Shown: positions 17,679 through 25,944 of the stretch, one piece after another | Numbering within the stretch: the first letter of the stretch is position 1 | How the letters are laid out: the number at the start of each line of letters is the position of its first letter | Assembly (NCBI RefSeq): GCF_900156055.1 | Contig: NZ_FTMQ01000001.1 | Location: forward strand, 806,001 to 870,000 | DNA length: 64,000 nt | DNA from: Rhizobium sp. RU33A | GTDB lineage: Bacteria; Pseudomonadota; Alphaproteobacteria; Rhizobiales; Rhizobiaceae | Reading direction: 5' to 3' | Position numbers and translations under genes: made by a program | The notes under the pieces: generated by a model | Database searches by the model: none | Told to the model about the DNA's origin: nothing | What the model saw: the letters and a program-made list of their open reading frames with translations, nothing else

Positions 17679-20366
17679 ATGGCGGATGACGACCGCAGGG
17701 ACGAGCGACGTCCCGATCCCGATGCCCTGCTTGCCCTGGCGGATAAGGACCGCCGGGGCAAGCTGACCGTTTTTCTGGGCGCTGCTCCCGGCGTCGGCAA
17801 GACCTATGCTATGCTGTCGCGGGCCAAACGCCTGAGTGCGGACGGCGTGGATGTTGTCGTTGGCCTGGTCGAGACCCACGGGCGCGGCGAGACCGCAGCA
17901 CTACTCGATGGGCTCGAGATCCTACCGCGTCGGCGGGTGGCCCATCGCGGTCGCATGCTTGAAGAATTCGATCTCGATGCAGCGCTGGAGCGGCGCCCGC
18001 GCATCGTCATCGTCGACGAGCTCGCCCATTCCAACCCCGAAGACAGCCGCCATCCGAAGCGCCATCAGGACATTGAGGAACTGGTTGCAGCAGGGATCGA
18101 TGTCTGGACGGCGCTCAACATCCAGCATCTGGAAAGTCTGGCGGACCTTGTCGCGCAGATCACCGGGGTCACAGTGCGCGAGCGCGTGCCCGACATCGTC
18201 CTTAAACGCGCCGACGAGGTCTTGCTCGTCGATCTCGCGCCGTCAGAACTGATAGAGCGCCTCAAGGACGGCAAGGTCTATCTGCCCGAAAGCGCCAGTC
18301 GCGCCGTCGACCGCTTCTTCCGTCTCGGCAACCTGACAGCCTTGCGTGAATTGGCGCTGCGCCGCACCGCCGACAGAGTCGACGATCAGATGGTCGACTA
18401 TCTCAAGCAGAACGCCATCGACGGTCCCTGGGCCACCGGCGAACGCCTCATCGTCTGCGTCGGCTCCGATCCTCTGTCGGAAAAGGTTGTGCGCGTCGCG
18501 AGCCGTTTGGCTTCCGGTCTTAACGCGCCCTGGCTGGTTGTCTCCATCGAGCGGGCCGATCGGGAAGTCGAAACGCCCGAGCGACTGCAACGGATCGAGA
18601 CGCTGTTTCGCTTGGCGGAACAACTGGGAGCAGAGACCCGTCGTATCATCGGAAATGACTTCGTTGACGAGATCCTGAAGCTCGCCCGCCGGGAACACGC
18701 CACTCAGATCGTCATCGGAACACGCAAGCGCAGCCGCTGGCAGAAGCTGGCCACGCGCTCGCTGCCGGATGCTCTGGCTGCCAAGGCATCGGGCCTCGGC
18801 ATTCACATCGTGACACCGGACGGCACGCCCGCGGAACGTGTACGCTCGTCCTTCAGACCAATTAGAACCACCGTCCTCAGGCAATCGGCCCTCTGGGCAC
18901 TCGGTTTCGTCGGCGTGACCACGGCGCTGGGCAAGGCCATCGACGTCTTCGTCGAGCTGCCGAACATATCCTTACTCTTTCTCCTCGCCGTCCTCGGAGC
19001 CTCGGTGGTCGGGGGCTATGCGGCGGCATTCCTGGCAGCACTCCTGTCAGCGCTCGCTTACAACTTCTTCTTCATCGACCCGCGACACACGTTCACGATT
19101 GCCGCGCCGCACGAGGTCTTCGCGCTCTTCGTCTTTCTCGCCGTCGCCATGATCGCGGGCGGTCTTGCCTCGCGCATTCGGGAGCAGGCGGAGGTGGCAC
19201 GGATCCGCGCGACGGCGCTGCAATCGCTATATGATTTCTCCCGCAAGCTCGCGAGCACGGGAAAGGGCGACGACGCGATCTGGCTTGCTGTTTCGCAACT
19301 GCAGGCGAGCCTGAAGCGCAAGGTCGTGCTGCTTGTCCCGCGCAAGGGCGATCTCGGTGTTGCCGCCGCATGGCCGCCTGATACTGAACTCGACGTGACG
19401 GATATGACCGCAGCCCGCTGGACCCACGACAAGCGCGAGCCTGCCGGCCAAGGCACGGGCACGCTGCCCAACAGCCGTTTCGAGTTCCGGCCGCTGCTGG
19501 GACCCCATGGTATCGTTGGTGTCTGCGGGATCGAGCACTCGGGAGACCGGCTCGACCTCAATGCCGAACGCGCGCTGACGGCGATCCTCGACCAGACGGC
19601 GATTGCGCTCGACCGCGCCCGCCTTGCCGATGAAACCGTCGAGCAGGCGGCAAGGCTGGAGGGCGAACGTTATCGGGAAGCGCTTCTCTCCTCGATCTCC
19701 CATGATCTTCGCACGCCACTCGCAACGATCACCGGCGCCGTCACCGGCTTGCGTCAGCTCGGCGAGCGCATGACGCCTGAGAACCGCGACGATCTTCTTC
19801 AGTCGATCGAGGAGGAAAGCGGCCGCATGAGCCGCTTCGTCGCCAATCTGCTCGACATGACACGCATCGAGGCCGGCACGCTTAAGCCGAAACAGGATTG
19901 GGTGGATGTCGCCGACGTGGTGCAGGCCGCCGTCGAGCGCACCCGCAAATACGCGCCGGGGCGGATCGTCGAAACCGGCATTGCCGCCGACCTGCCGCTG
20001 ATCCGGGGCGACAGCGTGCTGATCGGCCAGGTGCTGTTCAACCTTCTCGACAATGCCGTGAAGTATGGTGGCGACGAGCCGATCAATGTCTATGCGCGGC
20101 GCGACGGCAAGGATGTGCTGATCTCCGTCACCGATCTCGGGAAGGGCATTCCTTCTGAAGATCTGGACCGCATCTTCGAAAAATTCTATCGCAGGGGAAA
20201 GCCGGATGGGCGGGCACCCGGAACTGGGCTCGGTCTTTCCATTGCCCGCGGTTTTGTCGAGGCCATGGGCGGCAAGATCCATGCGGAGAGCCCGGCCTTG
20301 AAGAAGAGAGGCACGCGCATTGTCATGCGGTTCCCGGGAAGTGATGCAAGAGGCGAGATCACATGA
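17679..20366 (+). CDS. kdpD: KdpD, potassium/turgor sensor kinase
   Basis: An 895-residue membrane sensor kinase. The N-terminal KdpD domain holds the Walker-like motif GAAPGVGKTYAM (about 32-43). A USP-like domain (about 250-370) follows, then four membrane helices (about 395-500), a GAF-like linker, the phosphotransfer histidine in SSISHDLRTPLATI, and a HATPase (NLLDNAVKYGG; GTGLGLSIARG). It senses low potassium and controls KdpE. The ATG giving MADDDRRDER was chosen; it has only a weak ribosome site (GAGAG), so coupling to kdpC translation is likely. A much longer in-frame ORF overlapping kdpC is an artefact. Confidence 0.95.
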   Translation: MADDDRRDERRPDPDALLALADKDRRGKLTVFLGAAPGVGKTYAMLSRAKRLSADGVDVVVGLVETHGRGETAALLDGLEILPRRRVAHRGRMLEEFDLDAALERRPRIVIVDELAHSNPEDSRHPKRHQDIEELVAAGIDVWTALNIQHLESLADLVAQITGVTVRERVPDIVLKRADEVLLVDLAPSELIERLKDGKVYLPESASRAVDRFFRLGNLTALRELALRRTADRVDDQMVDYLKQNAIDGPWATGERLIVCVGSDPLSEKVVRVASRLASGLNAPWLVVSIERADREVETPERLQRIETLFRLAEQLGAETRRIIGNDFVDEILKLARREHATQIVIGTRKRSRWQKLATRSLPDALAAKASGLGIHIVTPDGTPAERVRSSFRPIRTTVLRQSALWALGFVGVTTALGKAIDVFVELPNISLLFLLAVLGASVVGGYAAAFLAALLSALAYNFFFIDPRHTFTIAAPHEVFALFVFLAVAMIAGGLASRIREQAEVARIRATALQSLYDFSRKLASTGKGDDAIWLAVSQLQASLKRKVVLLVPRKGDLGVAAAWPPDTELDVTDMTAARWTHDKREPAGQGTGTLPNSRFEFRPLLGPHGIVGVCGIEHSGDRLDLNAERALTAILDQTAIALDRARLADETVEQAARLEGERYREALLSSISHDLRTPLATITGAVTGLRQLGERMTPENRDDLLQSIEEESGRMSRFVANLLDMTRIEAGTLKPKQDWVDVADVVQAAVERTRKYAPGRIVETGIAADLPLIRGDSVLIGQVLFNLLDNAVKYGGDEPINVYARRDGKDVLISVTDLGKGIPSEDLDRIFEKFYRRGKPDGRAPGTGLGLSIARGFVEAMGGKIHAESPALKKRGTRIVMRFPGSDARGEIT

Positions 20367-21052
20367 CCCAGTCGCGCATCCTGGTCGTCGATGACGAGCC
20401 GCAGATCCAGCGCTTCCTCAAACCTTCGCTGACGGCCGCGGGCTATGAGGTCGTCGAAGCCGGAACGGGCGCCGAGGCGCTGAAGGCTGTCGCCACCCAA
20501 GCGCCCGACCTTGTCATCCTCGATCTCGGCCTGCCGGATATGGATGGCAAGGAGGTGATCGCGAGCCTTCGTGGCTGGTCGGACATCCCAATCCTCATTC
20601 TCTCGGCCCGCGACCGCGAAAGCGAGAAAATCGCGGCCCTCGATCTCGGTGCCGACGACTATGTCGAGAAGCCCTTCGGCATCGGGGAGTTGACGGCGCG
20701 CATCCGCACCGCACTGCGCCATCGTGGCCGTCGCGACGCCATTCCGACGGTGATGGAAGTCGACGGGCTGACCATTGATCCGATCAAGCGGCTAGTCTTG
20801 CGAGATGGCGAGCTCGTGCATTTGACGCCGAAGGAATATGACCTGCTCCTTCTGCTTGCCCGTCATACCGGTCGAGTCGTGACCCATCGCACCTTGTTGA
20901 CGACCGTCTGGGGACCCGCCCACGCCGACGACCTGCATTACCTCCGCGTCTTCATCGGCCAGTTGCGCCAGAAAATCGAACGCGATCCTACGCAGCCAAG
21001 GATCGTGCGCACGGAACCAGGCGTAGGTTATCGGATGGCCGAGCAGGAATAA
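20363..21052 (+). CDS. kdpE: KdpE, response regulator of kdp operon
   Basis: A 229-residue OmpR/PhoB-type regulator. The receiver carries D54 (ILDLGLPDMDG), the switch threonine position is S82 (ILSARD), and the C-terminal winged helix includes HLTPKEYDLLLLLARHTG. It overlaps kdpD by four bases (ATGA), which indicates translational coupling. It is expected to bind the T-rich site upstream of the operon. Confidence 0.95.
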   Translation: MTQSRILVVDDEPQIQRFLKPSLTAAGYEVVEAGTGAEALKAVATQAPDLVILDLGLPDMDGKEVIASLRGWSDIPILILSARDRESEKIAALDLGADDYVEKPFGIGELTARIRTALRHRGRRDAIPTVMEVDGLTIDPIKRLVLRDGELVHLTPKEYDLLLLLARHTGRVVTHRTLLTTVWGPAHADDLHYLRVFIGQLRQKIERDPTQPRIVRTEPGVGYRMAEQE

Positions 21053-21184
21053 AACCTGCGGTCGGGTGCGCCTCCAACTGGCCGCTTTGCGCCCTCACTT
21101 CTGCCGTCGAATAAAACTCGATCGGACGAAGATGGGGCGCTCCAATTGCGTGTCCTCTAACCTCCTAGCCGATCTTCGCATCGA

Positions 21185-21340
21185 TCAGTCGCGTGTCTGC
21201 TCCAGAACCTCGTCAGACAATTCGGGGTCGTCGACAGCTCCCGCGAGGATGACGGCTCCGACCATGGCTGCCCAGCTTCCGATCGCGGCCCTGCGTCTGG
21301 TGGCGAATGGCGGCGGCAAGCCCTGCCGTCGGGCATCCAT
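21185..21340 (-). pseudogene. C-terminal remnant of a TetR-family regulator
   Basis: The minus strand encodes AAIGSWAAMVGAVILAGAVD followed by DPELSDEVLEQTRD and a stop codon. This is the characteristic end of a TetR-family repressor (usually GALxLARAVDDPxLSDExL). The DNA-binding half is absent: only about 30 unrelated residues precede it before the SDR fragment on the opposite strand. It is therefore a truncated, non-functional remnant. Confidence 0.6.
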
Positions 21341-21412
21341 TGCCGGGATTATCTCGATGCCGAGGCGCAAGATAAGAGCGGGCGAAATCTCTGAACGCGT
21401 CGTCTCCGAAGC

Positions 21413-21521
21413 TGTCGCAGTCCTGATTACCGGAGCCTCAACGGGCATTGGCGCTACCTATGCCGAACGCTTCGCGCGGCGCGGCCATGACCTTGTGCTG
21501 GTTGCCCGCGACATAGGATGA
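21413..21521 (+). pseudogene. N-terminal remnant of a short-chain dehydrogenase
   Basis: The plus strand reads VLITGASTGIGATYAERFAR, then RGHDLVLVARD, then a stop. This is the NAD(P)-binding start of an SDR with the TGxxxGIG motif; everything after about 35 residues is missing. It lies head-to-head with the TetR remnant. The original locus was probably a divergent repressor/SDR pair of which only the outer pieces survive. Confidence 0.65.
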
Positions 21522-21725
21522 TCGACTCGGGGCGAGTGCGGCTGAATTTCCAGCACCTCGCTGCCGTCTCCGAGCGCCAGTCGATAGCATGCTGCATGGA
21601 TGAGCAGTCTTAACCATCGAAAAAACAACCGGAAAACGACAGGATCTATTGGTGCGGGAGTGCGTTGGTCTGGCTGGCACGGTCAATTGACACGTGTTGA
21701 ACGTATCCGACGGAAAGCTCAGGCA

Positions 21726-22097
21726 ATGGCGCAGAGGGGCATCACAGTAATTGTCGTTGAAGACGAAACGCTCGTCCGCATGGATATCGCCATGTCGCTC
21801 CAGGATGAGGGGTTCACCGTGCTCGAAGCGTCCGATGCCGATGAAGCGATAGGACTTCTCGATACGCATCCAGAAATCAGGCTCATGTTCACGGACATCG
21901 ACATGCCCGGCAGTATGGACGGCCTGAAGCTTGCAAAGGCCGTGCGGGACAGGTGGCCTCCCGTCAAGATCATCGTTGCATCAGGACACCGTCATTTGAG
22001 CGATGAACTGCTTCCGATAGAGGGCAAGTTCTTTAGCAAGCCCTACAACCATGCCCGCATTATATCAGCAATGAGAGAAATGCTCGCGGCTCCGTAA
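21726..22097 (+). CDS. single-domain response regulator (copy 1)
   Basis: A 123-residue stand-alone receiver. Acidic residues are E12-D13, the phosphoacceptor is D57 (FTDIDMPGSMDG), and the lysine is K105 (FFSKPYNHA). It is a close paralogue of the receiver near 27.1 kb: the two proteins differ at only about a dozen positions, and the leader sequences also align. The ATG giving MAQRGITVIV was chosen because the paralogy is strongest from there; an upstream extension of 42 codons reads as low-quality protein. No kinase is adjacent, but the KaiC/HWE kinase operon lies 2.4 kb downstream. Confidence 0.85.
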   Translation: MAQRGITVIVVEDETLVRMDIAMSLQDEGFTVLEASDADEAIGLLDTHPEIRLMFTDIDMPGSMDGLKLAKAVRDRWPPVKIIVASGHRHLSDELLPIEGKFFSKPYNHARIISAMREMLAAP

Positions 22098-22196
22098 GTA
22101 CACTTGGAAAGCGAACTTCTCCCGGACCGAGCGTTCAACGCTGTCTTCGTACGATCGGCAATTGCCCGTTAAAGGCCGCCGATATTGACTCCTTAC

Positions 22197-22667
22197 CTAT
22201 GAGGGCACTCGTGTTTCATCGAGGCCAGAGCCAGACGCCGTGTGCGGGCAGGCACCCACCGCGTCATTAGCTGTCCCGCCATGACGAAGTCTCAAGAAAA
22301 ATTCCGTGATCTCTTCCGGGGTCGATCGCTCGAGCGCGCCGCCCGCGATCTCGCTTTGGGTCCAGATCCATGTTGCCGCTGGATCGTGAAGCATGGCCCA
22401 TTCTGCGAACGTCCGCTCTGCGACTTGTTTTGCGACGTGAACCTTGACGTCGAGGTGGCGGTCGTCGCGCTCAATACGCTCCAGGGTCTTGCGGACCTCC
22501 GGTTCAGGCCCTTCAAGCCATTGCAGATAGATGTCCGCGCGGCAGATAAGGGCACCCGTGATGCCGTCCCGAAGATTTGCGCGTCGGGCCTCCAACAATA
22601 TCCCGTCTAAAATGGCACTATCGAAGCCGAAGGGCTGGGATGAGTAAATGGCGCGAAATAAATCCAT
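22197..22667 (-). CDS. BLUF-domain blue-light sensor
   Basis: A 156-residue protein whose first ~95 residues fit a BLUF flavin photoreceptor. The key tyrosine is in RAIYSSQ (Y8), the flavin-contacting asparagine in ARRANLRDGITGAL, the photoactive glutamine in IYLQWLEGPE, and the C-terminal strand is FAEWAMLHDP, holding the semi-conserved Trp and Met. BLUF proteins bind FAD and signal blue light through a hydrogen-bond switch. About 60 further residues form a short helical tail with no output enzyme, so it is a short BLUF protein that probably works through a partner. The start ATG has GAGAGA upstream. Confidence 0.85.
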   Translation of the reverse strand: MDLFRAIYSSQPFGFDSAILDGILLEARRANLRDGITGALICRADIYLQWLEGPEPEVRKTLERIERDDRHLDVKVHVAKQVAERTFAEWAMLHDPAATWIWTQSEIAGGALERSTPEEITEFFLRLRHGGTANDAVGACPHTASGSGLDETRVPS

Positions 22668-23031
22668 AGGAATGTCTCTCCGGACTTGGGGCGCCCTGAT
22701 TGTATCTGCCTCGAGCGCTGGTGGAAGCAGTGTTGCAGGGTAGCGTCTATCTTATACCACGAATTGACAGTGTCGATCGCAGCATGATCTGGCGTCGAGA
22801 AAGCTGCGAGCCGTATGACAGCATGTCACGGAACAAGCGTACTGGATGTGATTGTCTCTGCGTCAATCGAGCGTTTTCGAGGGAAGGGCACCGTCCGCAG
22901 TAAAGCGTTTAAGATATGCCTAGCTGCTTGAAATGCCTACAATCCACTGCACTTGGTATCGAGATGTTCCCGATAAAGAAGATATTCATTGAAGCGTGAT
23001 GATCGCGTTCACGCCGATTGTGTTGAGGGGG
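22668..23031. other. spacer without a recognised gene
   Basis: This 364-base stretch holds the presumed promoter of the minus-strand BLUF gene. No ORF with a ribosome site and no recognisable protein fragment were seen on either strand. Confidence 0.5.
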
Positions 23032-23310
23032 TCAAACCTTGTCGTAAGTGAACGAGGTCAGAAGCGTTGTCACGAAATTGCTGGCCTTTTCCTTGACCAG
23101 AACCTCCGTCCACTCGTCGGTGCCACGGAGCGCCAAGCTTCTGTAGATGCTGTCGACAGCCGTCTCCTCGATGCGCTTGACCTGCGATCTGAAGGCCGGC
23201 TCGTCACCACTCATGTACATATCACGCACAACCACTCTCAGGATCTCCTGAATGGCGATCTGCCAGGCCGTATTGATCGCCTGTAGTTCTGCTGCTGCTT
23301 CTTGTGTCAT
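23032..23310 (-). CDS. conserved hypothetical protein, duplicated
   Basis: A 92-residue, mostly helical acidic protein (MTQEAAAELQAINTAWQIAI... ending VTTLLTSFTYDKV). No domain was recognised. It is supported as a real gene because a second copy of its last ~40 residues survives near 27.6 kb with mainly silent base changes, the mark of past selection on the protein. It is the gene downstream of cspA on the same strand, but a strong terminator separates the two, so it is probably transcribed from its own promoter. Confidence 0.65.
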   Translation of the reverse strand: MTQEAAAELQAINTAWQIAIQEILRVVVRDMYMSGDEPAFRSQVKRIEETAVDSIYRSLALRGTDEWTEVLVKEKASNFVTTLLTSFTYDKV

Positions 23311-23351
23311 GAAAGCTCCCGTCTGCAGTCCTGTATCGGCTGCGGTTGAGG

Positions 23352-23384
23352 CATAAAAAAAGGCCAGGCAATTTGCCTGACCTT
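23352..23384 (-). terminator. rho-independent terminator of cspA
   Basis: Read on the minus strand, AAGGTCAGGCAA and TTGCCTGGCCTT form a 12-bp stem with one mismatch, followed by a run of seven T. It lies about 70 bases after the cspA stop codon. Confidence 0.85.
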
Positions 23385-23453
23385 CATTGGTCTCATGGGT
23401 CTCGCGCTCTCACACTGCCAGTACATCCGTGGTCAGGGAAAGCAGATCCCAAA

Positions 23454-23663
23454 TCAGGCTGCTTGAAGATTGCAGGCCGACATCTTGCCCGACTTGTTGT
23501 CGCGCTCCATGTCGTAAGACAACTTCTGGCCTTCGACGATTTCGCGCATGCCGGACCGTTCAACGGCCGAGATGTGGACAAATGCGTCCGGGCCGCCGTT
23601 GTCAGGCTGAATGAAGCCGAAGCCCTTGGTGGAGTTGAACCATTTTACTGTGCCAGTGGTCAT
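23454..23663 (-). CDS. cspA: cold-shock protein, CspA family
   Basis: A 69-residue cold-shock domain protein. RNP1 is KGFGFIQP and RNP2 is DAFVHIS. It binds single-stranded nucleic acid and melts RNA structure. The ATG giving MTTGTVKWFNS is standard for the family and has AAAGGG upstream; the longer frame is not used. The long leader upstream (about 100 bases) is present again in the decayed copy near 27.8 kb. Confidence 0.93.
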   Translation of the reverse strand: MTTGTVKWFNSTKGFGFIQPDNGGPDAFVHISAVERSGMREIVEGQKLSYDMERDNKSGKMSACNLQAA

Positions 23664-23879
23664 GATGAACCCTTTCGTAGCGATAGATGAGCCCACCGCG
23701 CGGATGCGCAGCGCTTGTTGATAGCGATGCTTTAAAGGGAGGGTTCGTTCAGGGCGCGGTGCCAAACGCGCGATAACCAAAGCTCAGCAAGAAAATATCG
23801 TTATGTATCTCTATTAGTATTTTAAACGCTTGTCAACTTCTGGTTTTGCCGTGCAGAGTTGCGTTTATCCCGCAGATCG

Positions 23880-24243
23880 AGAAATGCATCCTTCTCGCTG
23901 AATTCACCAGCGCGGACCGGGAGACACGGGCGGGCACCGTCGAGCTGCGCATTCCCAAGCTGCGGACAGGCAGTATTCCCGAGTTTCCTTGGGCCGCGCC
24001 GAATGGCCGAGAAGGCCCAGACTGCGGTCATTCAGGAAGGCTGTATTCAGCGCCTCAATGGCGAGATCAAACGGCGCACCGAGGTCGTCGGCATCCTTCC
24101 AATGACGACGCCATCGTCAGGCGCGTCGGCGCGCTTCTGCTCGAACAGAATGATGAATGGGCCGTCCAACGATCCCGCTAGATGACACTGGAAACCATCG
24201 CAACAATGAGCAATGATCCACTACTCCTCAGCCTGTCAGCCGC
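23880..24243 (+). pseudogene. IS256-family transposase remnant
   Basis: Pieces of a mutator-type (IS256) transposase are spread over two alternating frames: ETRAGTVELRIPKLRTGS, then RRMAEKAQTAVIQE, then RLNGEIKRRTEVVGI, then VGALLLEQNDEWAVQR and MTLETIATMSNDPLL. In intact relatives about 200 residues, including catalytic acidic positions, lie between the second and third pieces. The element therefore has a large internal deletion plus several frameshifts and cannot be active. No terminal inverted repeats were identified. The rest of the 23664-24498 spacer shows no gene. Confidence 0.8.
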
Positions 24244-24498
24244 AAGCGGATACGTTCCCGGCTCTGGCCGGAAGGCATTGCGAGCGCACAAGCGACACCA
24301 CTCAGCGGGACATGATTTCCGTTTCGCGCCTGCATTCTTGCTGGCGGGCGACACATTGTCGGATTTAAAGGGACGCAGGCGGCTGGTCCCAATTTCATTG
24401 CAGTTTCAGGGGAGGCACCTATAACTGCCAAGCGGCTCTTCCCTGACGAAGTGCGCTGTTGATTTAGAATGCGCCGATTATCAGAGTGGAAGATACAG

Positions 24499-25944
24499 AT
24501 GCCCAAACAGAAGAAGCCCGCAGTGGTGAGCGCCGGTATCGCCGGTCTTGATGAAATCCTGCGCGGAGGGCTTCCTTCGTCCAACCTCTACATGCTGCAG
24601 GGCGCTCCAGGTTCGGGCAAGACCACGGCCGCGCTGCAATTTTTGCGCGCCGGTATCGAGGCTGGCGAGAATTGTATATACGTGACGCTTTCGCAGACGG
24701 CCGCCGAATTGAAAGCGATCGCTCTTTCGCACGGCTGGACGCTTGACGGTATCCGGGTCGAAGAGCTGTCTACGTCTGGTACGGTGAACGAGGCTGACGA
24801 CCAAAGCATATTTTTAACTGCTGATCTTCGGTTGGATGAGACACGCAAAGCGATTGAAGCCGCGATTGAGGAACACAAGCCTCGTCGCCTCGTCTACGAC
24901 TCCCTGCTGGAGATCCGCTTGATCACTGGTGATAGCCCACGCTTCCGTAGAGAACTGATCGGCTTCAAGTCGTTCCTCGCTAAACGGAATGTCGTGGCGC
25001 TGCTGTTGGACACCCAGACAGCCGCGTCCGATCGCAGCGGGGAAGAGGTCGAAGGCCTTGCCCACGGCGTTATACGCTTCGACAAGTCGCTTGAAGAATA
25101 CGGCGGAGTCCGTCGCCGTATAGAGGTTTCGAAGATGCGCGGCGTACCCATCGCAGACGGGTATCACGACATGGCTATCCGCGAAGGCGAGGGCGTCGTG
25201 GTGTTCCCTCGAATTATGCCGAGCGCTGCGGCGGAGGGCGCCAAGCCCCAACTGATCAAGTCTGGTGTCGCCGAGTTGGATGAGATGTTCGGCGGTGGCC
25301 AGGAATCCGGAACAACAACCCTGGTTATCGGCCAGTCGGGTACCGGCAAGTCGACAATGTCCTCACTCTACGCAACAGCAGCGCTCGAACGCGGGGAGAA
25401 TGTTGCGCTCTTCCTGTTCGAGGAGCGGCTTGAGACCTTCTTCCGTCGGTCGGAAGGCTTGGGCATGCAACTGAGGCAGTTTCACAAGGACGGCAAGCTG
25501 ATCCTGCGGGATTTCAATCCCAATGAAATTTCCCCGGGCGAATTCGGACAGATCGTCCAGGATGCCGTCACGCAGAACAAATCACGCGTCGTCGTCATCG
25601 ACAGTTTGACGGGCTATCTGAATTCTCTGCCACACCGCGAAAAAGCGGTTCGCGACATTCAGTCGCTCCTCAAATACCTAGCCCGTTCGGGCGTCCTGAC
25701 AATGCTCATCGTTGCCCAACATGGTCTGATCGGCCAGAATGTTGGCATCGATGTCGATGTGAGCTTCCTCGGCGACACCGTGCTGCTTTTACGGATCATG
25801 GAACACGAAGGGCGCTTGCGCCGGAACATCACTGTCGTGAAGAAGCGTCATGGTCCGCACGATCTCAACATTCGTGAACTCATCATCGAGAGTGGAGGCG
25901 TCAGCGTGGTCGCGTATAATCCACTACCAGAACCCAAAGGATGA
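24499..25944 (+). CDS. kaiC: KaiC-like double-domain ATPase
   Basis: A 481-residue protein with two RecA/KaiC domains. Domain 1 has Walker A GAPGSGKT (35-42) and Walker B LVYDSLLEI. Domain 2 has Walker A GQSGTGKS (278-285), catalytic glutamates in FEER (307-310) and Walker B VVVIDSLTGY. In domain 1 the position that normally carries the catalytic glutamate reads TLSQT (63-67), so it may bind but not efficiently hydrolyse ATP. In domain 2 the region matching the cyanobacterial Ser/Thr phosphorylation pair reads VSFLGDT: one serine (S422) is kept and the threonine is phenylalanine. No kaiA or kaiB is present. The stop codon overlaps the next kinase by four bases, so the two act together. The first in-frame ATG is ten codons upstream; the one used has GGAAG in front. 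Confidence 0.9.
   Translation: MPKQKKPAVVSAGIAGLDEILRGGLPSSNLYMLQGAPGSGKTTAALQFLRAGIEAGENCIYVTLSQTAAELKAIALSHGWTLDGIRVEELSTSGTVNEADDQSIFLTADLRLDETRKAIEAAIEEHKPRRLVYDSLLEIRLITGDSPRFRRELIGFKSFLAKRNVVALLLDTQTAASDRSGEEVEGLAHGVIRFDKSLEEYGGVRRRIEVSKMRGVPIADGYHDMAIREGEGVVVFPRIMPSAAAEGAKPQLIKSGVAELDEMFGGGQESGTTTLVIGQSGTGKSTMSSLYATAALERGENVALFLFEERLETFFRRSEGLGMQLRQFHKDGKLILRDFNPNEISPGEFGQIVQDAVTQNKSRVVVIDSLTGYLNSLPHREKAVRDIQSLLKYLARSGVLTMLIVAQHGLIGQNVGIDVDVSFLGDTVLLLRIMEHEGRLRRNITVVKKRHGPHDLNIRELIIESGGVSVVAYNPLPEPKG

Noticed and set aside
21438..21869. 143-codon minus-strand frame across the receiver copy 1 start
   Set aside because: Antisense to a certain receiver; a similar antisense frame in copy 2 merely reflects the duplication.
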